NCBI GenBank assembly: GCA_018241425.1
Contig: JAFEDU010000001.1
Coordinates: 558,001-622,000 of the forward strand
Direction of reading: 5' to 3'
From: Pseudomonadota bacterium
GTDB lineage: Bacteria > Pseudomonadota > Gammaproteobacteria > Steroidobacterales > Steroidobacteraceae
DNA length: 64,000 bases
A program made the position numbers and the translations under genes. Within the stretch, counting starts at the first letter, position 1. Every line of letters starts with the position of its first letter. Below, one piece after another: positions 1-8,458 of the stretch. The notes below the pieces were generated by a model that searched no databases, was not told the DNA's origin, and saw nothing but the letters and a program-made list of their open reading frames with translations.

Positions 1-1048
1 GGTTGCGCTTGCAGGTGGGGGACCAGATCGCAGACGTCACGCTACCGGCCTCCCTGCGCCCGGAAGCCTCGGTGTACAGGAGCGCATTGTAGGCGGGCTT
101 GGTGCCCTCGATGTCGAGGCCGACGAGCTGGCGCCTGGGCCCCCGTGCCACCTCCTGCAGCAGCGCGCGCCGACCCGTGAAGTGCCCCTTCTTGTAGTCA
201 ATGAGCCAGGAGAGCCCGAGCTCGATCGGCGAGCGTTCGGTGCCCAGGTAGAGCGTATGGGCGGCCGAGACGAAGTCGACTTTCGGCAGGATGAACCCGG
301 CCTCGATGCGCACCATGTTGAGGGCCTTCGACCCGATCGGCCGGACCGCCCGGGTACGACCGAACTCCATCAGCGCATCCCAGACTGCCTCGGCATCCTG
401 AGGCTGCATCCACAGCTCGTACCCCAGGTCGCCGGTAAAGCCGGTGCGCGACACCATGAGCGTGACCGTAGGGCCGCCGCCTGCGCGCGGCATCGAGAAC
501 TCACCGTGCTCGAAGGGCTTGAGGCGCTCGATACCGGCAATTCCGACCCCGCGCAGGAGCTTGGCGGAGATCGGCCCCTGGACGGCCAGGGCCGCGACTT
601 CCTCGGTGATCTCGCGGATCTCGACGTCATATCCGATGGCCGAGGCCTCGAACCAGTCGAGCTGCCGTTCGGCGGTACACACGCGGTAGTCGTTGGCCGC
701 CAGGCAGAACACCGTGCCGTCGTCGATGATCTTCCCCGCATCGTCACACCAGACCGTGTACGCGACCTTGCCGGGGCTGAGCTTCCCCATGTCGCGGGTC
801 ACGAGCCGGTTCAGGAAACGCAGCGCGTCCGGCCCGGACACCCGGTACTTCACCATCGGGGTGAGGTCGTACAGAGAACTCGCGTTGCGGACGGAGAAGT
901 ACTCCTGCTCGACGTTCGTGAACACGTCGAAGGTCGAATAGCCGGCCCACGGTACGTAACTGTCGAGCTGGCTGTACTCGCGCTGACGCTCGTGGAAGGG
1001 CGTCTTCAGCAGCGGTTGGCGAAAATGCGGTGCGGTCTCGGTCAGCAT
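1..1048 (-). CDS. GcvT-like aminomethyltransferase / folate-binding protein, partial (3' end outside window)
   Basis: Translating the minus strand from the ATG at 1048 gives an open frame that runs off the window edge after about 349 residues, so the C-terminus is missing. The N-terminus (LLKTPFHERQREYSQLDSY, then a Y-x-F-D-V-F-T-N segment) and the stretches NRLVTRDMGKLSPGKVAYT and VQGPISAKLL are typical of the GcvT/YgfZ folate-binding fold. In this family the protein usually moves a one-carbon unit from a methylated or aminomethylated substrate to tetrahydrofolate. It is the last visible gene of a leftward block, 4 bp after the stop of the preceding flavoprotein gene. With the GbcA-like oxygenase at 5721 and the betaine genes further right, demethylation of a methylated amine is a reasonable inference, but the substrate cannot be read from the sequence. 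Confidence 0.82.
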   Translation of the reverse strand, partial: MLTETAPHFRQPLLKTPFHERQREYSQLDSYVPWAGYSTFDVFTNVEQEYFSVRNASSLYDLTPMVKYRVSGPDALRFLNRLVTRDMGKLSPGKVAYTVWCDDAGKIIDDGTVFCLAANDYRVCTAERQLDWFEASAIGYDVEIREITEEVAALAVQGPISAKLLRGVGIAGIERLKPFEHGEFSMPRAGGGPTVTLMVSRTGFTGDLGYELWMQPQDAEAVWDALMEFGRTRAVRPIGSKALNMVRIEAGFILPKVDFVSAAHTLYLGTERSPIELGLSWLIDYKKGHFTGRRALLQEVARGPRRQLVGLDIEGTKPAYNALLYTEASGRREAGSVTSAIWSPTCKRN

Positions 1049-1052
1049 GGCG

Positions 1053-2612
1053 TCAGGCGGCCTCACGAATCACCTGCCGGGCGGCATTACGGCCGGCGAG
1101 CCCCATGACGCCACCGCCGGGGTGGCAGCCGGCACCGCAGAGGTAAAGGCCCGGCACGGGGGTCTGGTACTGGGCCGCGCCCGGCACCGGCCGCACCATC
1201 ATGAACTGGTCCAGGGTCAGCTCCGCGTGGTGCCAGTGGCCGCCATTGATGCGGAACTCGCGCTCGATGTCCGGAGGCGTCAGGAGCTGCGTTGCGCTCA
1301 CCGCCGCGCGCAGCTGCGGCGCGTACCGCCCGAGGGTTGCGAGGATGCGCTCGGTGAAGGGTTCGCGCTGTACCTCCCAGCCGCCCTTCACCGCGTAGGG
1401 CGCGTACTGCACGATGACCGACATGACGTGCTTCCCGGACGGGGCGAGCGCCGGGTCGGCCAGCGTGGGGATCGTCACCTCGAGCATCGGCTGCTCGGAG
1501 AACTCGCCGTACTTCGCATGGTTGTAGGCACGCTCGATGTAGTCCGATGACGGCGCCACCAGCAGCCGCCCGCGCAAGGCCGCTTCGGCGAGCCCCGAGA
1601 ACTGCGGCAGGCGGTCCAGGGCGAGGTGCAGCTTCGCGGTGAAGCCGCGGGTGCGGACCTGGGTAACCCGTCGGGTGAAGCCGGCATCCAGGTGCTCGGC
1701 GCCCAGAAGCGCGAGGAATGTGGTCTTGGGATCGGCGTTGGACACGACGGTGGCGGCGCTGACCTGCTCGCCGGAGGCAAGCGCGACGCCGCAGACGCGG
1801 TCCTCGCGTACCAGGATCCGGGCCACGGGGGCGCCGGTCCGCACCTCGACGCCCGCGCTCGTGGCGGCACGCGCCAGTGCATCGGACAGTGCCCCGAGGC
1901 CACCCTCCGGCAGCGACAGGACCTCGCTCCCCTGCGATGCCGCGGCCCGGTACAGCAGTGACACCAGGGTGCCGGGCGAGCGGGGACCTAAGTTGGTCCC
2001 GAGCACGGCATCCAGGGCCAGGGCGCCCTTGAGCAGCGGGCTTTCGAACCGTTCCTCGAGCAGGTCGTGCACCGGCATCGCGCCGATGCGCAGCAGCTCC
2101 CGCATGTCCTTGCGCCCGAGGCGCCGGATGCCGAAGCCGATGGACAGGAGCTTCAGGCGGTCGCGCCAGGCATCGGTCCCCAGTCGCGGCGGCGTCGCCG
2201 ACAGCACCGGGTGCAGGGCGCGCGAGGCGCGTTGCAGGAACGCGTACCAATCGGAAAGCGCCGCGGCGTCCTTGGGCGAGGTGCGGGCGAGGCCCTCGAG
2301 ATTCCCGGGCTCGTAGCTCAGGTGCGCGCCCGCCTCGTCCAGGGCCACGGTCGGCAGCGACCGGGCCGCAAGCTTAAGTCCGTGCTTTTCCAGGCCGAGT
2401 TCCTGGACCAAGCCCGGGGGCATCAGGTGCAGCAGGTGGGCGCAGGCTGACACCCGGAAACCCGGCGCGAACTCGCGCGTGGCGGCCGCACCGCCCACGT
2501 GATCTGCGGCCTCGAGCACCAGCACGCGCTTGCCGCCCCGGGCCAGGAACGTCGCGCACACGAGGCCGTTGTGGCCGCCACCGACGACGATCGCATCGTA
2601 GGTTGCGTTCAC
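1053..2612 (-). CDS. FAD-dependent oxidoreductase, PYROXD2/phytoene-desaturase-like (copy 1)
   Basis: About 519 residues from a GTG start (VNATYDAIVVGGGHNG), chosen because the Rossmann motif GGGHNG follows directly and the GTG overlaps the stop of the upstream gene (GTGA, translational coupling). The N-terminal dinucleotide-binding segment is followed by LVLEAADHVGGAAATREF. The C-terminus ends in CGAGCHPGGGVMGLAGRNAA, the usual FAD-binding end of the carotenoid-desaturase/PYROXD2 superfamily. No carotenoid genes are nearby; the adjacent genes encode a homologous flavoprotein, a transaminase and a GcvT-like protein. It is probably a cytoplasmic amine or alcohol oxidase/dehydrogenase of a catabolic route, perhaps a heteromeric partner of the next gene. 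Substrate unknown. The frame is open further upstream, but that part is antisense-like low-complexity sequence and lies inside the neighbour. Confidence 0.85.
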   Translation of the reverse strand: MNATYDAIVVGGGHNGLVCATFLARGGKRVLVLEAADHVGGAAATREFAPGFRVSACAHLLHLMPPGLVQELGLEKHGLKLAARSLPTVALDEAGAHLSYEPGNLEGLARTSPKDAAALSDWYAFLQRASRALHPVLSATPPRLGTDAWRDRLKLLSIGFGIRRLGRKDMRELLRIGAMPVHDLLEERFESPLLKGALALDAVLGTNLGPRSPGTLVSLLYRAAASQGSEVLSLPEGGLGALSDALARAATSAGVEVRTGAPVARILVREDRVCGVALASGEQVSAATVVSNADPKTTFLALLGAEHLDAGFTRRVTQVRTRGFTAKLHLALDRLPQFSGLAEAALRGRLLVAPSSDYIERAYNHAKYGEFSEQPMLEVTIPTLADPALAPSGKHVMSVIVQYAPYAVKGGWEVQREPFTERILATLGRYAPQLRAAVSATQLLTPPDIEREFRINGGHWHHAELTLDQFMMVRPVPGAAQYQTPVPGLYLCGAGCHPGGGVMGLAGRNAARQVIREAA

Positions 2613-4213
2613 TGCAGCCGCCCAAGGTCGCGCAGGATGGCGTTCGCCGAGTTGGCACCCGGGGCGCCCATGACGCCGCCGCCTGGGTGCGTGCTCGAGC
2701 CGCACATGTACATCCCGCGCACCGGCGCGCGGTACTGCGCGTAACCGGGGACCGGGCGGTTGAAGAGCAGCTGGTCGAAGGTCAGCTCGCCCTGGAAGAT
2801 GTTGCCCTCGGTCAGGCCGACCTCGTTCTCGATGTCCTTCGGGGTGCGGATCTCGGCGTGCAGGATCAGCTTCTTGAAGTCCGGGCTGTGCCGCGCGATG
2901 GCATCGATGACCGTGTTGCCGAAGGCCTGCCGCTTCTCGGGAGTCCACTCCCCATCGGCGAGCTTATAGGGGCAGTACTGCACGAAGACCGACATATAGT
3001 GCTTGCCGTCGGGCGCCATCGTCGGGTCGATCTGGGTCGGGATCAGCATGTCGACGTACGGCTCGCGCGACCAGCGCCCCTCCTTCCAGTCGTCGTAGGC
3101 CCGTTCGACCATCTCGAGCGTGTCGGTGATGTGCATGTCGCCGCGGGTCGAGGGTGAACCCTGCGGGATGGACGGGAAGTGCGGCAGCCCGTCGAGCGCG
3201 ATGTTCAGTTTCCCGGAGGAGCCGCGGATCTTGAAGCGCCGCACCTGCTCGACGAACTCCGGCGGCAGGTGCTCCGGGGCGACGGTCTTGAGGAACGTGC
3301 GCTTCACGTCGAGGTTGGAGACGACTACCGGGGCGTAGACCTCCTCCCCGCCCTCGAGCACCACGCCCTGCGCGCGGCCGCCGCGGATGAGGATCTGCTC
3401 GACCGGGGCGCTGGCGCGCACCGTGCCGCCGCTGGCCTGCAGCGACTTGCTCAGCGCCTGGGTGATGGCGCCCATGCCGCCGCGCGCGAATCCCCATGCC
3501 CCGACCGCCCCGTCGATGCTGCCCATGTAGTGGTGCAGCAGCACGTAGGCAGAGCCGGGCGAGCGCGGCCCGAGCGCGGTGCCGATGATCGAGCTGCCCG
3601 ACAGGTGGGCCTTGACGATCTCGCTCTCGAAGTACTCCTCGAGCATGTCGGCGCAGCTCATGGTGAAGAAGCGCATGGTGTCGTACATGCGCTCCTCGCC
3701 GAGCTTGTGGAAGTGCTTGCCCAGGAACAGCAGCTCCTGCAGGTCGCGCGGACGGAACGAGGTCGGATCCGGCGGTTCGCGCAGCAGCAGCGGCTTGATG
3801 AAGCGGCAGTGACGCAGCATGTCGCGCACGTAGCGGTCGTAGGCCTCGGCGTCGCGGCGCGAGTGCCGCGCGATCTCGCGGCGCATCGCGTCGTGGTTGT
3901 CGTAGACCGCCAGGTGGCCGCCGTCACGCATCATGGTGACGCCACCCTCGTAGGGGATGATCTGCAGCCCGTGGCTCGGCAGCTCGAGGCCCCGGATGAT
4001 CTCCGTGCGCAGCAGGCTACAGACGTAGGAGCAGTTGGAGTAGGTGAAGCCCTCGTAGAGGCTGCGGCTCACCGCAGCGCCGCCGATGTAGGAGTTGCGC
4101 TCGAGCACGAGCACCTTGAGGCCTGCACGCGCCAGGTAGCAGGCATTGACCAGGCCATTGTGTCCCGCGCCCACGACGATGGCGTCGTACCGGTTCGCTG
4201 TCCCCGTGCTCAC
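2609..4213 (-). CDS. FAD-dependent oxidoreductase, PYROXD2/phytoene-desaturase-like (copy 2)
   Basis: About 534 residues starting at GTG 4213 (VSTGTANRYDAIVVGAGHNG). A purine-rich ribosome-binding site (GGGAGGGAAGAG) lies just upstream, and the GAGHNG dinucleotide-binding loop begins near residue 14. The C-terminus MYMCGSSTHPGGGVMGAPGA is the conserved FAD-contacting end. It is clearly homologous to the following gene (shared NAxYLARAGLKVLVLE and ALGPRSPGS-type blocks) but diverged, so the pair looks like an old duplication kept as two subunits or two successive enzymes. Its GTG start lies 35 bp after the stop of the transaminase gene, consistent with one operon read from the promoter region near 5.6 kb. 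The family name reflects fold only; no substrate is assigned. Confidence 0.86.
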   Translation of the reverse strand: MSTGTANRYDAIVVGAGHNGLVNACYLARAGLKVLVLERNSYIGGAAVSRSLYEGFTYSNCSYVCSLLRTEIIRGLELPSHGLQIIPYEGGVTMMRDGGHLAVYDNHDAMRREIARHSRRDAEAYDRYVRDMLRHCRFIKPLLLREPPDPTSFRPRDLQELLFLGKHFHKLGEERMYDTMRFFTMSCADMLEEYFESEIVKAHLSGSSIIGTALGPRSPGSAYVLLHHYMGSIDGAVGAWGFARGGMGAITQALSKSLQASGGTVRASAPVEQILIRGGRAQGVVLEGGEEVYAPVVVSNLDVKRTFLKTVAPEHLPPEFVEQVRRFKIRGSSGKLNIALDGLPHFPSIPQGSPSTRGDMHITDTLEMVERAYDDWKEGRWSREPYVDMLIPTQIDPTMAPDGKHYMSVFVQYCPYKLADGEWTPEKRQAFGNTVIDAIARHSPDFKKLILHAEIRTPKDIENEVGLTEGNIFQGELTFDQLLFNRPVPGYAQYRAPVRGMYMCGSSTHPGGGVMGAPGANSANAILRDLGRLQ

Positions 4214-4248
4214 TTGCGCTCTTCCCTCCCCCCGCTCCGCTCGACTGC

Positions 4249-5577
4249 TCAGGCCTGGACGCGGCTGCCCTTGCCGAGTGCGTCCAGCGTCTTGTCCATC
4301 GCGATCTCGAAGCCGCGCAGCGTGTCCTTCAGGCACGAGTCGTCATGCGCGGCGGAGATGAACCACGGCTCACGCGAGTCCGGCTCGCACAGGACCAGCT
4401 CGTCGTGCAGGACCTTCGCGGCGGCATCGTAGAACGTGTAGTCGCTGCCCTTCCAGTCGCGGTAGGTGCGCGGCGGGTTCTGGGCGAAGTACAGGCCGGT
4501 CATCGAGGGATGGCCGACGAAGCTGTGGGCGATGCCGCGCGCCTTCAGGATCGCGCTCTTGCCGGCGCGCAGGCGCGTGCCGTAGTCGGCGATGCGCTCG
4601 AGCGCGTCGGTCTCGTCGAGGATCTGCAGCGTGCACTCGGCCGCGGCCAGCGACACCGGGTGGGCGGTGTAGGTGCCCCCGTGCGCCACGCCCTTGCCCA
4701 ACTTGCGCATGATCTCCTCGCGCCCCGCCAGCACCGAGATCGGGTAGCCGTTCGCGACGGCCTTGGCGAAGGTGCACAGGTCGGCACGCACGCCGTAGAG
4801 CTCCTGCACGCCGCCGCGGGCTACGCGGAAGCCGGTCTTGACCTCATCGATGATCAGCAGGATCCCGTACTTGTCGCACAGCTCGCGCGCGGCGCGCACA
4901 TAGGCCGGCTCGGCCGCGATCCCCAGGCAGTTGCCCATGATGGGCTCGATGAGGAGGCAGGCGATGGAATTCCCGTGCCGCTTGAGCACGTCCTCGAGCT
5001 GGTTGGCGTCGTTCGCCTGCACGAAGTGCGCGAAGTTGCGGGTGGCGAGCGGTACGCCCTCGCTGTAGGGCACGACCTGCGGGTCCCCGACCTGCGACCA
5101 CTTTTCCATCGGCGTATACCACATGGCCGCATCGAACAGGCCGTGGTAGCTGCCCTCGAGAATGACGTAGTTGTCCTTCTTGGTGTACGCGCGCGCGAGC
5201 CGCAGCGCCGCCATCACCGCCTCCGTACCCGAGTTGGAGAAGCGCACGAGTTCGGCGGCCGGCACCATCTTGGAGATGCGCTCGGCGACCACGTACTCCT
5301 TCTCGGTCGACAGTGCGAACACCCCGCCGACCTCCATGCCGCGCTTGGCGGCCTCGTCCACTCGCGCATCGGCGTAGCCCAGGATCGAGGGGCCGTAACC
5401 CATGCGGTAGTCGACGTAGACGTTGCCGTCCAGGTCGGTGACGCGCGCGCCGCGGCCCTGTTTGACATAAATCGTGCGATCCTCGCCCCAGAAGCGGAAG
5501 TTCGAGGCGACGCCCAGGGGCAGGCGCTTCAGCGCCTTCCGGTAGTGTTCGTGATTCCGGGTGAGGTTTCTGGCCAT
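4249..5577 (-). CDS. PLP-dependent class III aminotransferase, glutamate-1-semialdehyde aminomutase-like
   Basis: 442 residues with the complete fold-type I class III layout: SNSGTEAVMAALRLAR (phosphate-binding region), SYHGLFDA, LLIIDEVKTGFR with Asp244 for the pyridine nitrogen, and TFAKAVANGYP with the Schiff-base Lys272. The N-terminal LPLGVASNFRF resembles HemL/GSAM relatives. True HemL normally sits in a haem context; here the gene heads a leftward block with two flavoproteins and a GcvT-like protein. It is therefore probably a catabolic omega- or beta-amino acid transaminase or aminomutase. It starts 143 bp from the divergent Rieske oxygenase gene, with two palindromes between them. 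Confidence 0.85.
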   Translation of the reverse strand: MARNLTRNHEHYRKALKRLPLGVASNFRFWGEDRTIYVKQGRGARVTDLDGNVYVDYRMGYGPSILGYADARVDEAAKRGMEVGGVFALSTEKEYVVAERISKMVPAAELVRFSNSGTEAVMAALRLARAYTKKDNYVILEGSYHGLFDAAMWYTPMEKWSQVGDPQVVPYSEGVPLATRNFAHFVQANDANQLEDVLKRHGNSIACLLIEPIMGNCLGIAAEPAYVRAARELCDKYGILLIIDEVKTGFRVARGGVQELYGVRADLCTFAKAVANGYPISVLAGREEIMRKLGKGVAHGGTYTAHPVSLAAAECTLQILDETDALERIADYGTRLRAGKSAILKARGIAHSFVGHPSMTGLYFAQNPPRTYRDWKGSDYTFYDAAAKVLHDELVLCEPDSREPWFISAAHDDSCLKDTLRGFEIAMDKTLDALGKGSRVQA

Positions 5578-5649
5578 GGTGCGCTCTCTGGTTTTGTCAG
5601 GAAAAAAGGCAGCTTGCGCGGCAACTTACCACCGCCCGGAGGCCGCGTC

Positions 5650-5694
5650 TATATGAGCATATAATTTTTTCGGGTAGAATTATATGACCGTATA
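5650..5694. promoter_or_regulatory. Tandem TATATG-type palindromes in a divergent promoter region
   Basis: The 143-bp spacer between the transaminase and the Rieske oxygenase holds two similar dyads: TATATGAGCATATA at 5650-5663 (perfect 6-bp arms, 2-bp spacer) and TATATGACCGTATA at 5681-5694 (one arm degenerate). Their starts are 31 bp apart, about three helical turns. In a GC-rich background these AT-rich symmetric elements look like operators and could also include -10 elements. The cognate regulator is unknown; the TetR-Rieske fusion protein encoded one gene away is the nearest candidate. Confidence 0.5.
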
Positions 5695-5720
5695 CATTCC
5701 CACCCACCGGACGTAATCCC

Positions 5721-6887
5721 ATGAATGCCGCCGCCCCCCGCCCGGTCGATAACAGCACCCCCGCCCTCATCCGCGCCCTGCCGGCGTGGGTGTACAACCA
5801 CCCGGAAATGACGCGCCTGGAGTACGAGCGCATCCTGCGTCCGGCCTGGCAGATCGTCTGCCACGTGAGCGAGCTCAAGAAGCCCGGCGACTACGTGACC
5901 CTGGACATCGGCGGGGTGGACAGCGTCGTGGCGCTGCGCGACTCCCAGAACCAGATCCGTGCGTTCCACAACGTATGCCGCCACCGCGGCGCGCGCATCC
6001 TCGATGGCAGCGGCAACTGCCCCGGCTCGGTCACCTGCCCCTACCACGGCTGGTCGTACAAGCTCTCGGGCGACCTCCTCGCCATCAGCGCACGCGACAC
6101 CTTTCCGCCGCTCGACCGCTCGCAGCTCGGCCTGAAGTCGATCCGCTCGCAGATCCTGTTCGGATTCGTCTGGATCAACCTCGCGGGCGACTCCCGTCCG
6201 CTCGAGGAGATCTTCGGCGGCGTGGCCGAGGAGTTCGCACCGCATCGCTTCGAGGGCATGGAGCTCATCGGCAACGCCTACATCGAGCACTGGGACTGCG
6301 ACTGGAAGGTCGCCATGGACAACTACCTGGAGTCCTACCACGTGCCGATCGGCCACCCGGGGCTGAACCGCATGTTCACCCCCGACTACGACGACCAGAA
6401 GAACTTCCCGGGCGTCGCGCGCGGCATCAGCTGGTTGCGCGACAAGGCCTCCTCGCGCTGGAGCGAGCGGATGTACCAGGACCTGATCGGCAAGGTGGCG
6501 ACCGACCTGCCCGAGTCACACCGGCGGCGCTGGAGCTTCTACAGCTCGCTCCCCAACCTGGGCATCGACGTGTTCCCCGACCAGATGGACTTCTTCCAGG
6601 TGCTGCCGCGCGGGCCGGGAAAGTGCACGATCCGCGGCGCCTGCTACGCGCACCCCGACGAGCGGCGCGAGATGCGCATCGCGCGCTACCTGTGCGCGCG
6701 CATCAACCGCCAGGTGCAGCGCGAAGACGAGGCGCTGTGCAAGCGGGTGCAGCAGGGACTCGCGTCCCCGAGCTACGAGCCGGGACCGCTGTCCCGCCTG
6801 GAGAACTGCATGGTGGAGTTCCACGACCTGCTGCGCGAACGCATCCCCGAGGTGCGCCTGCCTCACGCCCCGGCGCGCTTCGCCTGA
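5721..6887 (+). CDS. Rieske non-haem iron oxygenase alpha subunit, quaternary-amine (GbcA/CntA) type
   Basis: 388 residues. The Rieske [2Fe-2S] ligands are complete: Cys86-x-His88 (VCRHRG) and Cys106-x2-His109 (CPYHGW). The catalytic domain has NYLESYHVPIGHP with His207 and His212 as mononuclear iron ligands. Glu204 stands where naphthalene-dioxygenase-like enzymes carry the bridging Asp, as described for the carnitine oxygenase CntA. Family knowledge suggests oxidative N-demethylation or C-N cleavage of a betaine-like substrate. No ferredoxin-reductase partner (GbcB/CntB) is encoded in the window, so electrons must come from elsewhere. Downstream, tail to tail, is the TetR-Rieske fusion, whose Rieske part is recognisably related to this protein (shared LRPAWQ, PGD, NxCR blocks). 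Glycine betaine fits the nearby carnitine genes, but carnitine, stachydrine or choline are not excluded. Confidence 0.88.
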   Translation: MNAAAPRPVDNSTPALIRALPAWVYNHPEMTRLEYERILRPAWQIVCHVSELKKPGDYVTLDIGGVDSVVALRDSQNQIRAFHNVCRHRGARILDGSGNCPGSVTCPYHGWSYKLSGDLLAISARDTFPPLDRSQLGLKSIRSQILFGFVWINLAGDSRPLEEIFGGVAEEFAPHRFEGMELIGNAYIEHWDCDWKVAMDNYLESYHVPIGHPGLNRMFTPDYDDQKNFPGVARGISWLRDKASSRWSERMYQDLIGKVATDLPESHRRRWSFYSSLPNLGIDVFPDQMDFFQVLPRGPGKCTIRGACYAHPDERREMRIARYLCARINRQVQREDEALCKRVQQGLASPSYEPGPLSRLENCMVEFHDLLRERIPEVRLPHAPARFA

Positions 6888-6901
6888 TGGGACCCGGCCG
6901 C

Positions 6902-8458
6902 CTACTTCGCTGACAGCGCGTGCCAGAGGGGGAGGATCGCGTCGCGGAACTGCGCGAGCGCGGCGGCCGTGGGCCCGGGGTCGGCCGGCTCGTCCGCGGT
7001 GGTGAGCAGGCCGCTTTGCGTCGACTCGGCGAGCGCCACCTGTGAGCTCACCCAGGCATCGATCTCGCGCTTCCAGCCGTCGCGCGCCGGGCGCTGCGCG
7101 CTGCGGCGCTCGGTGGTGAAGTCGAAGCGCCGCAGCCGCGCGCGGCCCGGGGCGAGCGGCGTCGCCTGCAGCACCACGGCACCCTCGGTGCGCACGTCGA
7201 AGATCTGGTTCGGCCCGAGCAGGTGCTGGTGCGGTTGCGGGCTCTCCAGCCATTGCTCCACGAGCACCTTCCAGTCCGCGGCGACCTCGATGTCGCTGAC
7301 ACTGCGCGGCCCGAAGTGAGCGAGCGACGCCCACGGCACCTCGCCCTCGGCGGCCGCACCGGCACCGGTGGCGCGCGCCAGCACCAGGTGGCCGTGCGTG
7401 GCCAGCTCCAGGGGCGTCAGGTCCCCCGGGGTCCGTCCCTCGACCAGCTGACCGTCGAAGGTGTAGGTAAGTCCGTGCGTGGCGCAGCGGATGGCGCTGT
7501 TCAGCTGCCCGGCGCGCTCGCTTACCAGCGCGTGCGGCGCGCGCCGGCAGGTGTTGCGGAAGGCATGCAGCCGGTCGCGCTCGGCGCGCACCACCAGTAC
7601 GCGCTCGCCGCCGAGGTCGCCGCTCAGGAAGTCCCCCGGCGCCCGCAGCTCGTCCTCGTGACCGATCAGCTGCCAGGCCGGCCGCAGCAGCTGCTCGCGC
7701 TCCAGGGCCAGCAGCGCCCCGCTCGTGTAGGCCTCGCGCGGCAGGCGCGCACCGGCTGCCGGTACCGGTGCCACGGCCACCCGCGGCTGCGCGGGCGCGA
7801 ACTCACCGGGGAAAATCGAGCGCAGGTAGGCGAGCGCGCGGTTGACCGCGGCCGGGCGGTCTATGTTGGCCTCGCTCTGGAAGGCAATGCCCTGCCAGAG
7901 CACCTCGAGCACGCCGATCAGGCCCAGGGCGATGCCGTCGGCATCGAGGTGCCGCGCCCCGCTGCTGTCGATCAGCCGCTGCATCAGGTCGCGCACGAGT
8001 GCCGCGAAGTCCTCGTCCTTCGCGCCGCAGATGTCCAGGTACTCCTGGCGCGAGCTGGCCTCGCCCCAGAACGAGTACCAGACCGAGACCTTGCGGGGGC
8101 TCGCGATATCGGCATCCAGGTACAGGTCCACCAGCAGCCGCAGCGCCTGCACGGGGGTCTCCCGCAGGGCGATCGCCGGGGCCATCACGCGGTTCCCGAA
8201 CTCGCGGCTGAGGTAGTCCAGCGAGGCGAGCAGCATCGCAGCCTTGGAATCGAAGTAGAAGCGCACGATGCCCGGGGACAGGTCGGCCAGGGCCACCACC
8301 TTTTCCACCGTCGTGCGCGAGGGTCCGTAGATGTGCAGGGCCGAGATGCAGGCATCGATCAGCCGCTGCCGCTGGCGCTGACGGATGCGCGAGCCGCCGC
8401 CGACGGGGGCTGCCGGGATCTCCGAGGTGCTTCGATGGACGGTCACTGCGCCTGCCAT
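6902..8458 (-). CDS. Fusion regulator: BetI-like TetR DNA-binding domain + degenerate Rieske oxygenase domain
   Basis: One uninterrupted 518-residue frame. Residues about 25-80 form a TetR helix-turn-helix (LIDACISALHIYGPSRTT...LSPGIVRFYFDSK) closest in pattern to BetI; helical ligand-binding sequence continues to about 222. From about 238 it switches to a Rieske oxygenase alpha-subunit sequence (LEREQLLRPAWQLIGH; HAFRNTCRRAPHA; IRCATHGLTYTFDG) that parallels the neighbouring oxygenase. Cluster ligands are Cys304, Cys325 and His328, but the first-motif His is Arg306. In the catalytic core DWKVLVEQWLESPQPHQHLL the Glu is kept (405), while positions matching iron ligands His207 and His212 of the neighbour are Gln408 and Leu413. 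It therefore looks like a catalytically dead oxygenase serving as a sensor or assembly domain. The gene is convergent with the oxygenase gene and divergent from the permease genes. Function is inferred. Confidence 0.88.
   Translation of the reverse strand: MAGAVTVHRSTSEIPAAPVGGGSRIRQRQRQRLIDACISALHIYGPSRTTVEKVVALADLSPGIVRFYFDSKAAMLLASLDYLSREFGNRVMAPAIALRETPVQALRLLVDLYLDADIASPRKVSVWYSFWGEASSRQEYLDICGAKDEDFAALVRDLMQRLIDSSGARHLDADGIALGLIGVLEVLWQGIAFQSEANIDRPAAVNRALAYLRSIFPGEFAPAQPRVAVAPVPAAGARLPREAYTSGALLALEREQLLRPAWQLIGHEDELRAPGDFLSGDLGGERVLVVRAERDRLHAFRNTCRRAPHALVSERAGQLNSAIRCATHGLTYTFDGQLVEGRTPGDLTPLELATHGHLVLARATGAGAAAEGEVPWASLAHFGPRSVSDIEVAADWKVLVEQWLESPQPHQHLLGPNQIFDVRTEGAVVLQATPLAPGRARLRRFDFTTERRSAQRPARDGWKREIDAWVSSQVALAESTQSGLLTTADEPADPGPTAAALAQFRDAILPLWHALSAK

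Noticed and set aside
2609..4213. Carotenoid desaturase (CrtI) function for the flavoprotein pair
   Set aside because: Only fold-level similarity; no phytoene synthase or other crt gene is nearby, and the C-terminal motif fits PYROXD2-like proteins as well.
4249..5577. Assignment of the transaminase as HemL (haem synthesis)
   Set aside because: Sequence is HemL-like but it sits in a catabolic block with flavoproteins and a GcvT-like gene; a housekeeping haem role is not supported by context.
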